From the NCBI GenBank assembly GCA_001972305.1, contig BDDD01000345.1, forward strand, positions 322,466 to 386,465: 64,000 nt of DNA, in the 5' to 3' direction. Shown piece by piece: positions 12,196-24,639 of the stretch. The notes under the pieces are model-generated. The model was not told the DNA's origin. It saw only the letters and a list, made by a program, of their open reading frames with translations, and ran no database searches. The stretch is from Cephalotus follicularis. Taxonomy: Eukaryota; Streptophyta; Magnoliopsida; Oxalidales; Cephalotaceae. A program made the translations under genes and the position numbers. Every line of letters starts with the position of its first letter. Position 1 is the stretch's first letter.

Positions 12196-13479
12196 TGTAA
12201 CGCCCCCAACCCGAGCCCGCTAATTGCTCAAAGTGAACTACAAGGATCGGTTACGTTACGTGGGGTGAACCATTAACCATCAAATCGTTTAACCATTTAA
12301 CGATCCATTAACCATTTAATCTTAACTTAGATTTAAAACCTAACATCATTACTCAACGGAAACATCACAATCATATTCAATTGATTCACAGGATCACAAT
12401 ATACTTATAACTTTGAACACCAAATTTCAAAGTATCATATTCTCATTATCATGATCATTACTAATACCTTTGCATTTGTACATCGCTTATCATATGACAT
12501 TACACAGCGGAAAACCTAAACTTATTACATCATAAAACAGTCATATTCGTTTCTCACCTGTACCATTAACTTCTCATACTCTCAAGTACGTTCTATAACT
12601 TTTGACATCATCATCTTACTTGAAAACATCATAATCTATAGCATTCATTTCCTTACTTTAACATCTATACATCGTCTATCATAAAACGTTACATGGCGGA
12701 AAACAATTGTAATACCCGAAATTTTTATAAATAATTGAGGAGTGGAAATTGGGCCCAAAAATGTAATATTGTCATTGTTAGATTGGAATAAAAAATGGGC
12801 CTTGGAATATTTTATGGTGCTGGGCCAAATTGATAAATGGATAATGGTAGCTTTTGGGCCTAAAATATATTGATATTGTCTTTGGGCTTTGAAATGTTGG
12901 ACCTGTGTATTATAAATGGAGAAAGGGAAGGATTGGGTTAAAAGAATTAAGGGAAGAGAAGGATAAAATGGGCTGACAATTTTAATACTCTAGGCCTGAA
13001 TTTGTGTTGAAAATGATAGAAATGTGTAGAGAAGTCCAGAGCCTTCCATGGCTGTCTATATAAGGGGGAGTAGAGACAGTGGGGAGGACTGTTGGTAAAT
13101 TGAGAGAGAAGGAGGTAAGGAGAGTGGTGCTCTCTGGAGACAAAGGAGGAATTGAAGCTGTGGAGCAGAGCAAAGGAAAGGTGAAGTGAAGGCAAAGGAG
13201 GAACCAGTGGAGGAAGTGAGCTTCTCAGGATTTCCAGGTAGGATCTACTCCTACTCAGTGCTCTACTTTATGTGTATTAGCTATAATTGCTATAGTGTGA
13301 TTGCTCTTGTCAGTGATAGATAAATGTATAAAGGTAGAGGACTCAGATGGATTTAATGACCCTCCATAATTGATGGGTATTAGAATTTTATACACTGTTT
13401 AAATGAAATGAGTATATAATGCGACTAAGTGCGCTATCATCAGAAATCAAGTTTGAACGCATCTTGGGAGTGAGTCCTT

Positions 13480-14840
13480 ACATCCCATGCGCTAAGCATG
13501 CCTGATAGCGCCATACATGACGAGCATGCTGAGAAACGAACCCGAGCATGCGACCTGGTGGCCTTTGCACGAGTAGTGCATCCTCTCTATAACGTGAGCA
13601 TGCATCTCAAGCATGCACCCATGAGCTGAGGTGGCCATGCGTCCGAGGAGCCAATATCCGAGGACCTAAACATACCAGGGCGCCGAGCTATCCACTGATC
13701 ACTGCCAGGTATCCGAGGTGCCATTGCCATCCATGGCTCTCCACTGTCATGGCGCTGAGGATGCCACCGTACCATGCATCCCAAATTATACGCCGAGGAC
13801 ACACCTGTGTGAAGAGCCCTCCTCTGCCATTAACGCCGTACATGTTGAGCTCGCACTGACTGCATGCGTCCTCAGCATTGCAAGTCGACCGCCAGAGCTC
13901 TCCATTCATGTATGGATCTTCTTTGCCACTCATCAAACAGTAGTGCATGCTAAGTTATGCTCTGTTATGCATCAGAGCACGTCATCCCCCACCAGGCGCC
14001 GAGATGGACATGGAGCAGAGGAACCTATAAGCCGAGATACACATTGTGCTAAGGTGTTGAGGAACCCATTGCGCCAAGGGCAGAGGACCCATGCACCGAG
14101 GAGTCATGCTTCCATGTGCCATGAGCCTCTGTTGTCCTCTGCCATGGTGTTGAGCCCTCTTCTGCCATAGCACTCGAGCATGCCTGACGACGTTCAAGAA
14201 TGCCATGCATGCCTGAGGACGCGTTCCGCCACCTAGGTGCACGTCCGAGGATACACAGTCGTGGACGCACCAGTGTAGTGCGTCACCGTCCTCATGCATG
14301 CGTCACACCCGGCAGCATGCCTTATCCCTTGCCTTGCCGAGGAGAAGTGTTGAGGTACCAGGGTGCCTAGGAGCACAAGTGCCAGGCCCCATGCCCGAGC
14401 ACGATACCTGCTAAGCTCCACCTCCAGTATTCGAGCACGGCAGCCATGGAAGAGGTGCCATGAATGCCATGCACTGCACTACCTGAGATCACCAAGTGTA
14501 CATTCCAAAGTATGCTTTTGTGCACTGTGCATGCGCTGAGCTCCTGTCCAACGCCGAGTTTATCCTCTGCCATGCATGCCACCGCGCCGAGCTCGTCCTC
14601 TGCCATGCGCCCAGGCTCTCCCTGCATACGTTATCAGCAGGCAATAACGACTGCCAAGGTTCTCTGAGCATGGTATCCATGTGTCACGCACTCAACCTCT
14701 CCTCTACCCAGCGCCCAATGCATGCGGGCCTCCTCTGCCGTTCTTTTCGAGCAGGCCATGCACCTAAGCTTCTCATGGGTGCGCTTCGTCTAGAGCCTGC
14801 AAACAGTGTGCCTGACGTATTGCCCTGCATGCCTCAGTTA
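13480..14840. repeat. GC-rich degenerate repeat block inside solo LTR
   Basis: This block has visibly higher GC than its surroundings and is crowded with recurring words: GAGCATGC, CATGCATG, CCGAGG and CTCTGCCAT (the last at several places, for example near 13825, 14140, 14560 and 14600). Long open frames occur on both strands simply because stop codons are rare here. None matches a protein family I recognise, and the block lies entirely in LTR sequence. Confidence 0.6.
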
Positions 14841-15142
14841 TAAGGAAAGGAAGTGATGCTACAGTGGAGGAGGATAATATATGTGATAAGTGCAGATTTT
14901 ATATAAATGATAAGTGCTTATTTTAATTGATAAGTGCAGTAAATAGAAATGAATAAAGGATAAGTATAAGTAATGGAAGGGAGATGTTAGTGTTATTGAT
15001 AAATGTAATGAATGTAGTGTAATTAAATGATAAAGGCAGACCCTATGATAAATGTTAATGTAATGTTATAAATATTAACGTAGTGAATGTAGTGTTATTG
15101 TACTGTACTGTTAATGTAGTGTCAATGTACTGTACTGTGAAT

Positions 15143-15338
15143 GATCACCAAATGAGATGAGCTGACTGATCACCGAATGAGATGAGCAGTCAGATCACCG
15201 ATTGAGATGAGCCGGCAAGGCTATCTTTGAGATGAGCCTACGGGATCACCGAGATAGTCCAATGGATCACCGACCGAGATGAGCCGTCGGATCACCAACT
15301 GAGATGAGCCGACTGATCACCGATCGAGATGAGCCACA
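15143..15338. repeat. 25-bp minisatellite in solo LTR
   Basis: Units begin GATCACC and contain GAGATGAGC. Starts are visible at 15143, 15168, 15193, 15244, 15265, 15290 and 15315. The basic step is 25 bp, with one double-length step and one short step. Confidence 0.85.
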
Positions 15339-17624
15339 TTGACTGTTACTGATACTGTATAATGTTTATGTTCCTCTCCTCTGCTTATAACGCCTAGAGC
15401 GCGTATATTGCTCTTCCTAAAACCGAGGAATCCGAGGAACCAGTCTGCCTAAAATGTAATGATTATTCCTGTCCCGACTCCTCTGCCTTAACGTCTGGAG
15501 TGCGTTATCGCTCCTCCCTTAGTAGGGGATACCGGGGAAGGATTTATTGTGACTGTTAATGATTGCGAATGACTGTTAGTGACTGATTTGACTGTACTGT
15601 TGATTACTGCATCTCTTATTTGCATCACATATGCTTGCTGCATCTGCATCTCCATGCATGAGTGGGTTGTAGTTCCTACACGACCAGTGGTTGCTGACTC
15701 ATTGCAATTTAATGTAATGGGTCAAGTATAGGTGGACCTTCGCAGCTAGCCAAGGATTGAAGCCCCGGGTGAGTCTCCTCCACAGCAGATCGACGACCAA
15801 CTTATTTATATTTTTTTTTTTGAATATTGTATTTCTTGACCTGCCGACTTGTGGCAAAGCTTTTATGAACAGTATTGTATAACACTGGGTTTATCCACGC
15901 AAATGATATTTAATTGGATTTATTTCACATGCATTATTATATTGATAAAAGTTTTTAATTTCCGCTGAATATTGGATAAAGAATGATACTGTTAGTAGCG
16001 CGTCAAACCCTTGGGGTTTGGGGCGTTACAACATTAGCGCATGACATTAAGCATAAACTTCATAGCATAACATACTTCCTTTCCGGCATTCCTTTTTACG
16101 AACTTCCTCTAGAGCTCGCACTTCTTCGTTCAATCCTTTCCTCAAAACATTTTATTTGAAAACAAAACATTGAAAGGAGTGAGCTCAAATAGCTCAGTAA
16201 GGATCATAGTCGCAAAATGTTATCGAAATCCATTGTTTTTTATAATCTTTGTCAAAACGTTTCCAGTTCATACATTTCAAAACATCATTGACAATCCTCT
16301 TCTAGTTTAATAAAACCAGGACATTTCATTTTCGAAATCCATTTTTTGGATAGCTTTCATAAAATCAGAACGTTTCAGAAATCATATGTTTTCTGGTGTA
16401 TAACAACGAAATACTTGAAAACAATCAAAAACGTTTTTCAATCATACATTCTTATGGCATGTATCACAACCATATTTGAAAACCTCATTAGAATCATTTT
16501 CTGGTATATTTTGTAAAACCAGAACATTTCGCATTCATTTTCTTTTTTTCAGATCATATCACATGAATCAGAACATTTCATAAAAACTTAATGAACCCTT
16601 TCACACCGCTTCACCGGGACATTGTGCACTCCCCGATTACTATCCTTACATAACATGAATATCCGTGAGCATCTCGCTCCATTAACATTAATCCATCTCG
16701 GATTCGTTCCCCTTGGATCGCAATCCAAGGGTGGTTCATTCATCATTTCATAAAACATTATTTAATACTTTGAGTGATCAGCTCAAAGCATTCATAAACA
16801 TAATTGTATAACATTTCTTTCACAATTCATAAACATTTCTCTTCATTTAAGTAATTAACTCAAATGCTTTCATAAAACAGCTTTGCATAGCATTTCTAAA
16901 ATTGACAATTCATATAGAAATATGAATTTTCAGAGGAAACTTAAAACATAAACATTAAAGTAGACATCTTCACGAATTCAGAAAGCTCAAATTCATAAAA
17001 ATTGGTTGAGAATCGAATCCGTTATGAATTTTTAAAGTGCCTGGTTCCATATGAAAATAGGGCATGAGCAGTAAAATGAAACATGGATTCTCATCAAGAA
17101 TTCGATAGAATTTTGAGAAGCATAAAAAATATCAGTTAAAGAAGACATATTGAAGTTTCTAAAACATTAAACCATTGGAAATTTCATCAAGAAATGAGCA
17201 GGATATGAATAATACAATCTGCTACATAATTTGAAAGTAAAAGAGAGGAAACTTTCATAAAAATGGGTGTTGAATTTCCTTACCTTACTTTGATCTCCTT
17301 TTCTCTTGCTCTCCCATGAATTCTCCTCTCCTAACTTAGCAGAAAACAACCCTTTAATAGCTAAGAATACATACATATATAAAGAGAGAGAGAAACTTGG
17401 AGGCTAAGCTTTGCATGGTGAGTCACTAAGACACCTTGCCCCTAAGTGATGTCACCCATGTGAGTGAGTTGCCCATGTGCTAATTTCTCTATCTTCAGTT
17501 GATGACACATGTACCATAACATCAAAATATCATAAGTATTAACTCCCTTGCTTGACATGTGTCCCTCAATCCATTTAATTACTCCGTAAGTGACACAAAG
17601 CTAGAATTATGCACCTGATACAGG

Positions 17625-17965
17625 GAAAAGCGTCGTCGCTTTCTGTCCAAGCGTCGTCGCTTACGGGCTTGTTTTGAGTACTTCAACTTCTCTCCTTGGC
17701 TAAAGCGTTGACGCTTTCCTACAAAGTTTCTCCACTTTAAGTCTCATCCAGGTCAACCTCAATGCTTGACTTCAAAGTGTCGAAGCTTACATTTAGGACG
17801 TCGGTTGCACCAAGCGTCGCCACTTTCAATTAAGTGTCGTCGGTTGGAGGAATTTGTCCAAATTGAAAATGCCCTGATTCTAACCGGCGTTAGAAGAGGT
17901 CCAAGCACCGCCGGTTTACTACCAAAGCATCATCGCTTAACCTCACACCGTCGGTGCTTTATCCA
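17625..17965. repeat. GCGTCGTCGC-type motif cluster in gypsy LTR
   Basis: Repeated words with a GTCG core framed by AAGC/GCTT, for example AAGCGTCGTCGCTT. Cores start at 17632 and 17653 (21 bp apart), 17707, 17779 and 17800 (21 apart), then 17816 and 17836 (20 apart). Further variants run to about 17965. This resembles the GTCGAC clusters in other elements here. Confidence 0.65.
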
Positions 17966-18013
17966 ACTTTCCTCCGTTTCCACCACATATACAAATATCC
18001 TCCGAGCGTGACA

Positions 18014-18439
18014 AGCAATCGTGGCACGATGGTGATCCAACCAATCCATGCTAAGAATCATATCAAAATCATGCATATCAATAGGAAGAAGGTCCTCCTC
18101 ATGAACCTTGTCATCGAACGTAATAGGGCAATCACTAAAATACTCTGATACAATAGGAGAAGTTCCCATAGGGGTAGAAAGAACCAGAACTGGATCCAAA
18201 GACTAAGAAGGCACCCCAAGATGCCGAACAAAAGATCTCGCTACCACAGAGTGAGTCGATCCAGTATCATACAATACAAAAGCCCTATGGTTACAAACAG
18301 AATGAAAACCCGAAATAGTACCTGGAGCATTTGCTGCCTGATGAGTTGTCAATGCGAAGACTCTGCCTCCCACATTGCGTTGTCCCGCATCTCCACCATT
18401 ACCTCTCATCTCCTTTGCATGAGGGTCTGGAAAATCCAT
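18014..18439 (-). pseudogene. aspartic protease fragment (second Tekay-like copy)
   Basis: The frame 18439-18203 carries Y-D-T-G-S-T-H-S-V-V-A-R, so the catalytic Asp is kept. After a stop it continues into an L-V-L-S-T-P-M-G-T-S stretch and D-F-D-M-I-L near 18060, equivalent to 9850-9700 in the first copy. It ends at the LTR junction at 18013, where the frame runs on into unrelated sequence. Confidence 0.78.
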
Positions 18440-18450
18440 AAAACGATGAC

Positions 18451-19494
18451 CTAGCTGTCCACATACAAAGCATGCCCCAGTAGCCTTGTAACACGTTCCA
18501 ACCGGACACCTCTTCCCACAAGTGTCACACTGTGCAATCTGAACATTGGGGTTACCCCCACCAACAGCTCCCTGTATCTGCCTCTGATCATTACCAAGAT
18601 GTCGTTGTTGTCCTCGATTATCATTTCTCCTTTGCTGTTTACCATTACGGCCCTTACCTTACTGTACAGAATTTTGGCCCTGAGTATCACCTCTGTTACG
18701 CTTCTTTTCTCCTTCCTGTCGAGTTGCCTGGAAATCTAACATCTCCATCTCTATGTTCTTTGCAACATTTGCAACCTTCGAGACATCAGCAAATCTAGAA
18801 TTTATCAGCTTGGCCCTGAGCTGATAGTGTAACTTCCACTTAAAGTTCTCAGCATGTTCCTCTGTCGTCCCTTCCGCGGATCCAGCAAGGCCCGCTAATA
18901 TGGTGAATCGGGCCAAGAACTTGGTGACTGATTGACCCTCATTCTGTCTTGTCATAACGAACTCTCTTGCATAAGCCTCCTTATCAGCAATGGGAAAATA
19001 TTGCTGATAAAAGACTTCGCAGAACCCAGACCATGATAATGCATCAATATAGCCTCCACCCTTAGCCAACCTCAAGGTCTTCCAGTACCCTTGAGCGTCA
19101 CCTTCTAGCTTGTAAGCAGTCAACTTAACTTTCTGCTCATAAATACAACCCAACACATCAAAAAATTTCTCTATGTGTGCAACCCAGTGTTAAGCCTCAA
19201 CAGGTGTCGATGCTGAGCTAAAAGACTGCGACCACTGCTTCTGGAACCTCTCAAGCCAGACATATGCAGAGGGTCAGGCCGGTCCTCAGCTCCCCTGTCA
19301 GCCTGAACATCCACCGGTACATTCTCCTCAGTAACTTGCTCTTGACGACCTTGTCCTGGATTTTGCTGGTGCATTACTCGATTCACCTCTTGAGGAACCG
19401 CCTGCCTTACCAATTCATCAACTGTAGGCTCATTTCGTACCTCTTCCCGAGCCACAGCTGGTTCGGTTCTCTGAGGGGTATTCCTTGTTCGCAC
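18451..19494 (-). pseudogene. gag (second Tekay-like copy)
   Basis: It starts M-R-T-R-N at 19494 (an upstream Val-rich start is possible near 19500). The conserved gag domain is at 19156-18659, with F-C-E-V-F-Y-Q-Q-Y-F followed by an Arg/Gln-rich tail. Breaks occur near 19160 and 18655. Across the alignable part it is the same protein as the copy at 10166-11182 with scattered substitutions, so the two elements are separate insertions of one family. Confidence 0.78.
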
Positions 19495-19661
19495 GATCTA
19501 CGAAAAGACACTGAAACATGAAATATCAAAAACAAAACTGAAACAAAAGACACATCAGAATGACATAACGGAATAGCCCGAACCCAAAGTCTGCCCAATC
19601 TCACAGGTCAAACCTAGTTAGGTCTTCTAAGGAACAAAACCTACTCTCTGATACCACAATA

Positions 19662-19941
19662 TGTAACAACCCCGAAGGTGGAAGCTCTTACAGGTCATAA
19701 TACAAAACAAATCTAAACATGAACTCAAAGCATAATCTTATTTTTATTCAAAATACGTGGTGGTCTAAAACATAATTCGACAACATATCATAACTAGAAA
19801 ACATAGTCTAAAAAACTTTAACATAATCTAAATCCAAAATCATAATACTGTTCAAAAGACTGGCTCAAACACGACCATAACACTACTGAAAACACAAACG
19901 GACCAATCTCCTAGATGATCATCAGACATAAGTGGACATTA
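19662..19941 (-). repeat. 5' LTR start of second Tekay-like copy, truncated
   Basis: It starts TGTAACAACCCCGAAGG and continues 'ctcttacaggtcataataca' as in the LTR at 11353. Insertion of the copia LTR at 19942 cuts it after 280 bp. Confidence 0.78.
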
Positions 19942-22541
19942 TGTTGGAATTGGTTATCCCTGCAAGCCACGAGAGGCTGCATGTGTATGCTTTACACTCT
20001 GATTCAATGTTCTTAGTTCCAGTTATATTCTATTGTGCAATATTTTTTTATATTGGCAAGAATATATGGCTCATCCCAACCAACCAAAAGGAACATAATA
20101 ATTATTCTTAATTAACTGTATGCCATATATTGCCCTGTCATATCAAAGGGTTGGATATCTCGCCAGGGAGGCCATGAGATTGAGATCCTTATTCCATATG
20201 ACTCAACTTGTTCCAAGTCATCGGTTCATAACCTGTGGGCCATTATAGAACCGTGATAAAGACTTGCCACATTACGCCTGCTCCCAAGGAGGGAGGATGG
20301 ATCATCTTATGGACCATTCGATATTATCCTAAAGCTAATGTGGGATGCGTGCGTTGTTGCATGATGCTGAACAGACCCACCAATAGGGTCCCTATTTGGA
20401 TAGTCTATACCCATGTCAATAGGGACTCCTATGGTCTCGGTAGTGTATAGTCTATGGTGACTAGTAGGTCCACGCCTACGTTGTTCCTTTGACCTGAGCG
20501 GCTAGCATGCATTGTGTGGTGACTGCTTGACTTTGATTTCTGCCTTCCCCAGCACTAGCCACGTGCTAGAAAAATGGTTGTCTTTGGGTCATGTGGAAGC
20601 TGCATTGAGATGTATGAGCGAGCACGCAACAAGGGATTGTCACACCTGGGCAGAGGGTGACCAGCTCTATTTGATCTGTGTACGTTGTAGACTTTAAAGT
20701 CCTGATCAGGCATAGGCGAACTAGAAACGAGAGGTTTCCGTGGTAGGTCTTCCGTTAGTCTCAGTGCATTCACGGATTTTATAGAATCGCGTAAAAACTA
20801 CGGTGACATTTATCCAAACCCTAGACCGCGATCGGAGCTAAGTATGACGAGGAATACATGACACATATGCCGATGACTGAGTAAAGCGACTGGTTGTTCA
20901 GTCCCTGTTTGATAGACGTGGTAATACACGGATCCGGGGGGGTGACTGGAGATCACACTGGGGCTATTTTAGTAGTCGGTGACTATTAAAGTAGTCGTAC
21001 CAGATGACGGGTTGCTCTGGGAATTTATCATCATATTGGAGATCTACAGGCTATCGGATCCCGCCTGATTATGGTGAGAAGTTAATATCGGGGAGATGTT
21101 ACTTTGACTGGGAATATTTTATTTGCTGGACACATCACTGGTTGAGATAGTGAGTACACACATCATCATAATAAAATATTTCGGCCAAAGGTTTGAGAGT
21201 TGGACAAGTTATCTTGTCGGGAGAAAAAGATATTGGGGCAGCTAAGATTTTGCATGACTCTAGTGATTTGTGCAGAAATTAACCAAAGAGTGGTTTAATT
21301 AATTTCGACCAAATATGCCCTTGCCCATTTATGAGACCATTATGGTTGGTCTCTCCTTTTTTGTCTTAGTAGCTTTTAAAGCCGAGTGATTGACACTCTT
21401 ATTTATGACAATTAATGGGCATTCTTACATTTGTAAGATTTTAAATGAAAAATTGGTGGGCCCATCTCATTTTCTTTAAATGGTTGGCCGGCGGAATTTG
21501 GAGAAAGGGAGAGAGAGTTTTTTTATATGTGAAGACAAATGGCTTGTCTCACATATTAATTAAAAACTTACACATTAATTAAAACACATGTTTTTACGGC
21601 TTCTCTCTCCTCATTCTCCTTCTCACTCGTCATTCTCTCTTCTCCTTCTTCCTCACGGAGCTCGCCTCCTCCATTAGTGGTGGAACGGAAAAACTCAGTT
21701 TTTCTTGAGAGGAAGACAACATCTCATCCTCTTCTCACATACATGATCACAAAGGGTGGAGATAACACACAAAATGTGTTATATCGTGACTTTTTGTGAT
21801 TATAGATTTAGGTCAATATCACAGTAGCCTTCCACCTTCAAGTATGTTCAAGGTCGGAGCTTGTGGAGCATCTTTGGTGAAGGAAGCAAGCTTGGAAGTG
21901 AAGAAATCGTGAGTTACCATTTTCGGGTCCGATCTCCAAGCTTGAAGTCATGGATTCTGCCTTCATGTTTGTTGTTCCTATGGCGTCCATGAGCATCTTT
22001 TGTGAAGACAAATGGCGTGATTCTTTGTTTAGAGGAACACACAAATTTGGAGAATTTGAATGGGGATAGCACATAATGAGGTATTTGTATTCTATCCATT
22101 CCCTTCTCATTTGTGATGTTTCTTTGAGCTGTTGGAGTCGGGCTTGAGGGCTGGGATTGCGATCCCAGCCGTGCCCTGTGTTTTTGCAGGTTGTCCTCCC
22201 TTTCATTCTTATGGTTGTGGGATGCAAGGGCACGAGTTTGGTTGGTTAGTGGCATAGGTTTTGCTGTGTGTTTCCTTAATGCCTTTTTGGTTAACCATTG
22301 CTTGGGCAAATGGCTGCCCAATGCTGCAACCCATCCCTTCCATGCTTGGTTGTTGTTGAGTGTTTGATTAGAAGCTTAATTAGAGTTCCTTAACCTTAAT
22401 TGGGACAATTAAGGACTTAGTTTTTGGGGTAAACCATTGCTTGGTGAACAATCAATTGATCAAATTTAAAATTGATCACCCTAAACTCCAAAGTCCGTAA
22501 TTGTGTGCTTCTGTCGCCCTATGAGCCATAGGTTCCTAAGA
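19942..22541 (+). repeat. 5' LTR of decayed copia element
   Basis: About 2.6 kb, matched by 27539-28810 over its first half. It ends just before the primer-binding site at 22544. The 3' half includes CT-rich leader-like sequence around 21600-21660. Open frames within it are chance. Confidence 0.8.
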
Positions 22542-22543
22542 AG

Positions 22544-22555
22544 TGATATTAGAGC
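22544..22555 (+). other. degenerate primer-binding site (copia)
   Basis: TGATATTAGAGC, two changes from the TGGTATCAGAGC expected for initiator Met tRNA priming. Confidence 0.6.
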
Positions 22556-24630
22556 CTACTAATTAGGTAAAATTAAACCTCTTTATGATGTCTAATGGCT
22601 TGTAGGTTTTATTTTGGTTGTTGGCCGAAATTTGTGACTCCAAACCCTAGAGTGCAATTGGCAATTTTTTTTAGTTAATTGGAATGTTGCTCATTCTAGT
22701 TGATTTTGCAAATTGGGTGAACTAATGTAAATGACTAATTAATGGATAGTTGATGAACCGAAGATTAGTACATTTTGTGTTTAAGATGCAATGGAGCATT
22801 CAAACATCTCGATGTACAATTTAGGATCTCAAACGAACCTTAAAAAGTCAATAAACGGGTGTTTAAAAGTGTATGTAATTTTTGCTGGAAAAACTGGTTA
22901 TGTGCATTCTTTTATGCAAAGATTTCTTGTACTGTTAGTACAATTAATCTAGCAGTTGAGCTGGCTCTTAAATGGATAGGCACATACTAGAGTATTTCAG
23001 GCAGAAATTTAATTCACTTATACAATTAGTTCTTTAATACAATGCAATATATTCAAGAGGAATATTAATATTAGTTTACTAATAGTTAATTGCATTATTT
23101 TTATATATTCACTCTTAATATGACCAAGAGGGTCCATGAGATTAAATGTAGTTGGAAACTATATTAAGGGACACTAGATTTTAATTAATTTAGTGGGAAT
23201 TGCATTTCTTTTGGTCATTGTTGAAATCCACCAGTCATTAAATATTAAATCTGTAACATGTTTATTCATTAAATACATATGGCTATATTTTTTGAATTTT
23301 TTATGCATGTTGGTAGACTCGGGACTAGACCTAGTTTCTGGTTTATTTTGTGGATGATTTATTTTCGTTATTACATGTTTGGAATTCATCTGGTCTGTTA
23401 TAAGGCTACCTGCGCGCACCATAAATTTTTCTTGTTCTTAATTTATTCAATGGTAGAATAGAATTCTCTTCTTCCTCAATTGTATTTCTTTTTCTTTTAT
23501 TGTATACAATGGATGTAAAAATTCAAGAAAGGAGATCAATGGAAATTGAAGAGAAGATCAAGCAGATTGTAAGACCAAGTGAAGACCATGTATGCGTGGT
23601 AGCTAATGTAATAAAGTTAAATTAAATTAGTACACCTAGGAGACCTAGTGGTCACGTTGGCTCGCGTGATCATATATAGCTTATGTCCCAAGTCAGGCCA
23701 CTTTTAGGGTGCATGAGATGGATTTTTTCTTTTTGTAAAAAATCCAAACACGTCCAAGCATGTTAAGCTATTCCAAAGGGATTGGAAGATAATTAAATTA
23801 TCTAATTATGGCATTGGTAATTTAATAAAATTTATGAGACTAAAAATCCTTCCAATCATATAAATAATAAGTTCATAAGTGGTGGGGCATATGGCTGCCA
23901 TGTCGTTGGCCTTCCACAATCATCGTTGAATGGTGTGGACATATTGGGGATGGCACCAGCTAAAGCTGAGGTATCCCGTATGACCATTCCTATTCAATTT
24001 CAGTGTGAGGTACACTGGAAGGAAATAACTTTGTTTTGGTATCAGGACATGGACACGTGTGGGTGTTTCAAAACAAGTCAATTTCTTTGAGGATTGTAGG
24101 TTTATGACTTATACTGGGATCATATGGTTTGCACAGCTAAAGCTGGGACCATATGGGCCGGGAGGCTGAATGTTTTGTATCGGATCTTACATTTCGAGGG
24201 AAGAACCCGAGAATTTTAAATTGGTACTCGTACCTACCTATTTAGATATTATGGTTTGCACAGCTAAAGCTGGGACTATGATATTTTGGATAGATTCCGA
24301 TCCCCACTAGGAAGCGAGAGTCTTCCCGAGTTCCACATTGAGGTGCGGGATACGATTAGAATAGTGGAAGGAGCCATAATTACAAAAGACCAAAGATTAT
24401 GGTAATAATATAATTGGAATGATTTACTAATATTTCTCTCATGTTTTCTCTATAAAGTTTGCTTGTTTTAAACATACTCAATATATTACTCAAATGACAG
24501 ACAACACTAACATATAAAACAATTTGGGACTCATAAGTTTTGAGCATTCTATATTCTTTGAATGGAAACACTTTTTATGTTTACATCTTACGAGCATGAA
24601 TTTAATTCATGTCATGACTGAGATAAAACC
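22556..24630 (+). other. copia untranslated leader with hairpin words
   Basis: No coding signal. The section near 23395-23690 is similar in order and wording to 38310-38560 in the copia derivative further right, so this is a shared leader. It holds three copies of the inverted repeat CAGCTAAAGCTG at 23957, 24134 and 24261. Confidence 0.6.
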
Positions 24631-24639
24631 ACGAGCTAG

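Larger units (their letters stand above)
12708..16030 (+). mobile_element. Ty3/gypsy solo LTR nested in another LTR (3.3 kb)
   Basis: It starts TGTAATACCC and ends GGGGCGTTACA, typical gypsy LTR ends. It is flanked by ACAAT (12703-12707) and ACATT (16031-16035), a 4 of 5 target duplication. There is no internal region, so recombination between LTRs has probably removed it. Its right part shares landmarks in the same order with the LTR at 42669-46570: a 'ttgctgactcat' block, a 'ttgacctg.cg.cttgtggc' block and 'ttccgctga'. A TATA-like 'tctatataaggggg' at 13054 may be its promoter. Confidence 0.75.
12196..18013 (-). mobile_element. Ty3/gypsy LTR, solo-like, interrupted by a nested LTR
   Basis: Plus-strand ends TGTAACGCCC at 12196 and GAGCGTGACA at 18013 form the usual TGT-ACA gypsy LTR ends. 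Removing the nested 12708-16030 insertion leaves about 2.5 kb. The G-rich GGGGGCGTTACA end is on the minus strand, so the LTR reads minus. Flanking five-base words differ (TCACC and AGCAA). The left flank is Tekay-like LTR and the right flank is Tekay-like protease, so this is not a simple insertion. There are no coding features; the AT-rich part 16031-17600 shows nothing else. Confidence 0.65.
18014..19941 (-). mobile_element. second Tekay-like gypsy element, truncated both sides
   Basis: Minus-strand gag and protease closely resembling those at 9806-11182, then a primer-binding site (CTCTGATACCA at 19646-19656 on plus) and the start of the 5' LTR (TGTAACAACCC at 19662). The LTR is cut at 19941 by a copia element and the protease side is cut at 18014 by the LTR ending at 18013. 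Reverse transcriptase, integrase and the 3' LTR are absent. Confidence 0.82.

Noticed and set aside
13718..14170. 150-codon open frame and overlapping frames on the other strand
   Set aside because: Located in the GC-rich block of a solo LTR; no family resemblance, and openness is explained by low stop frequency.
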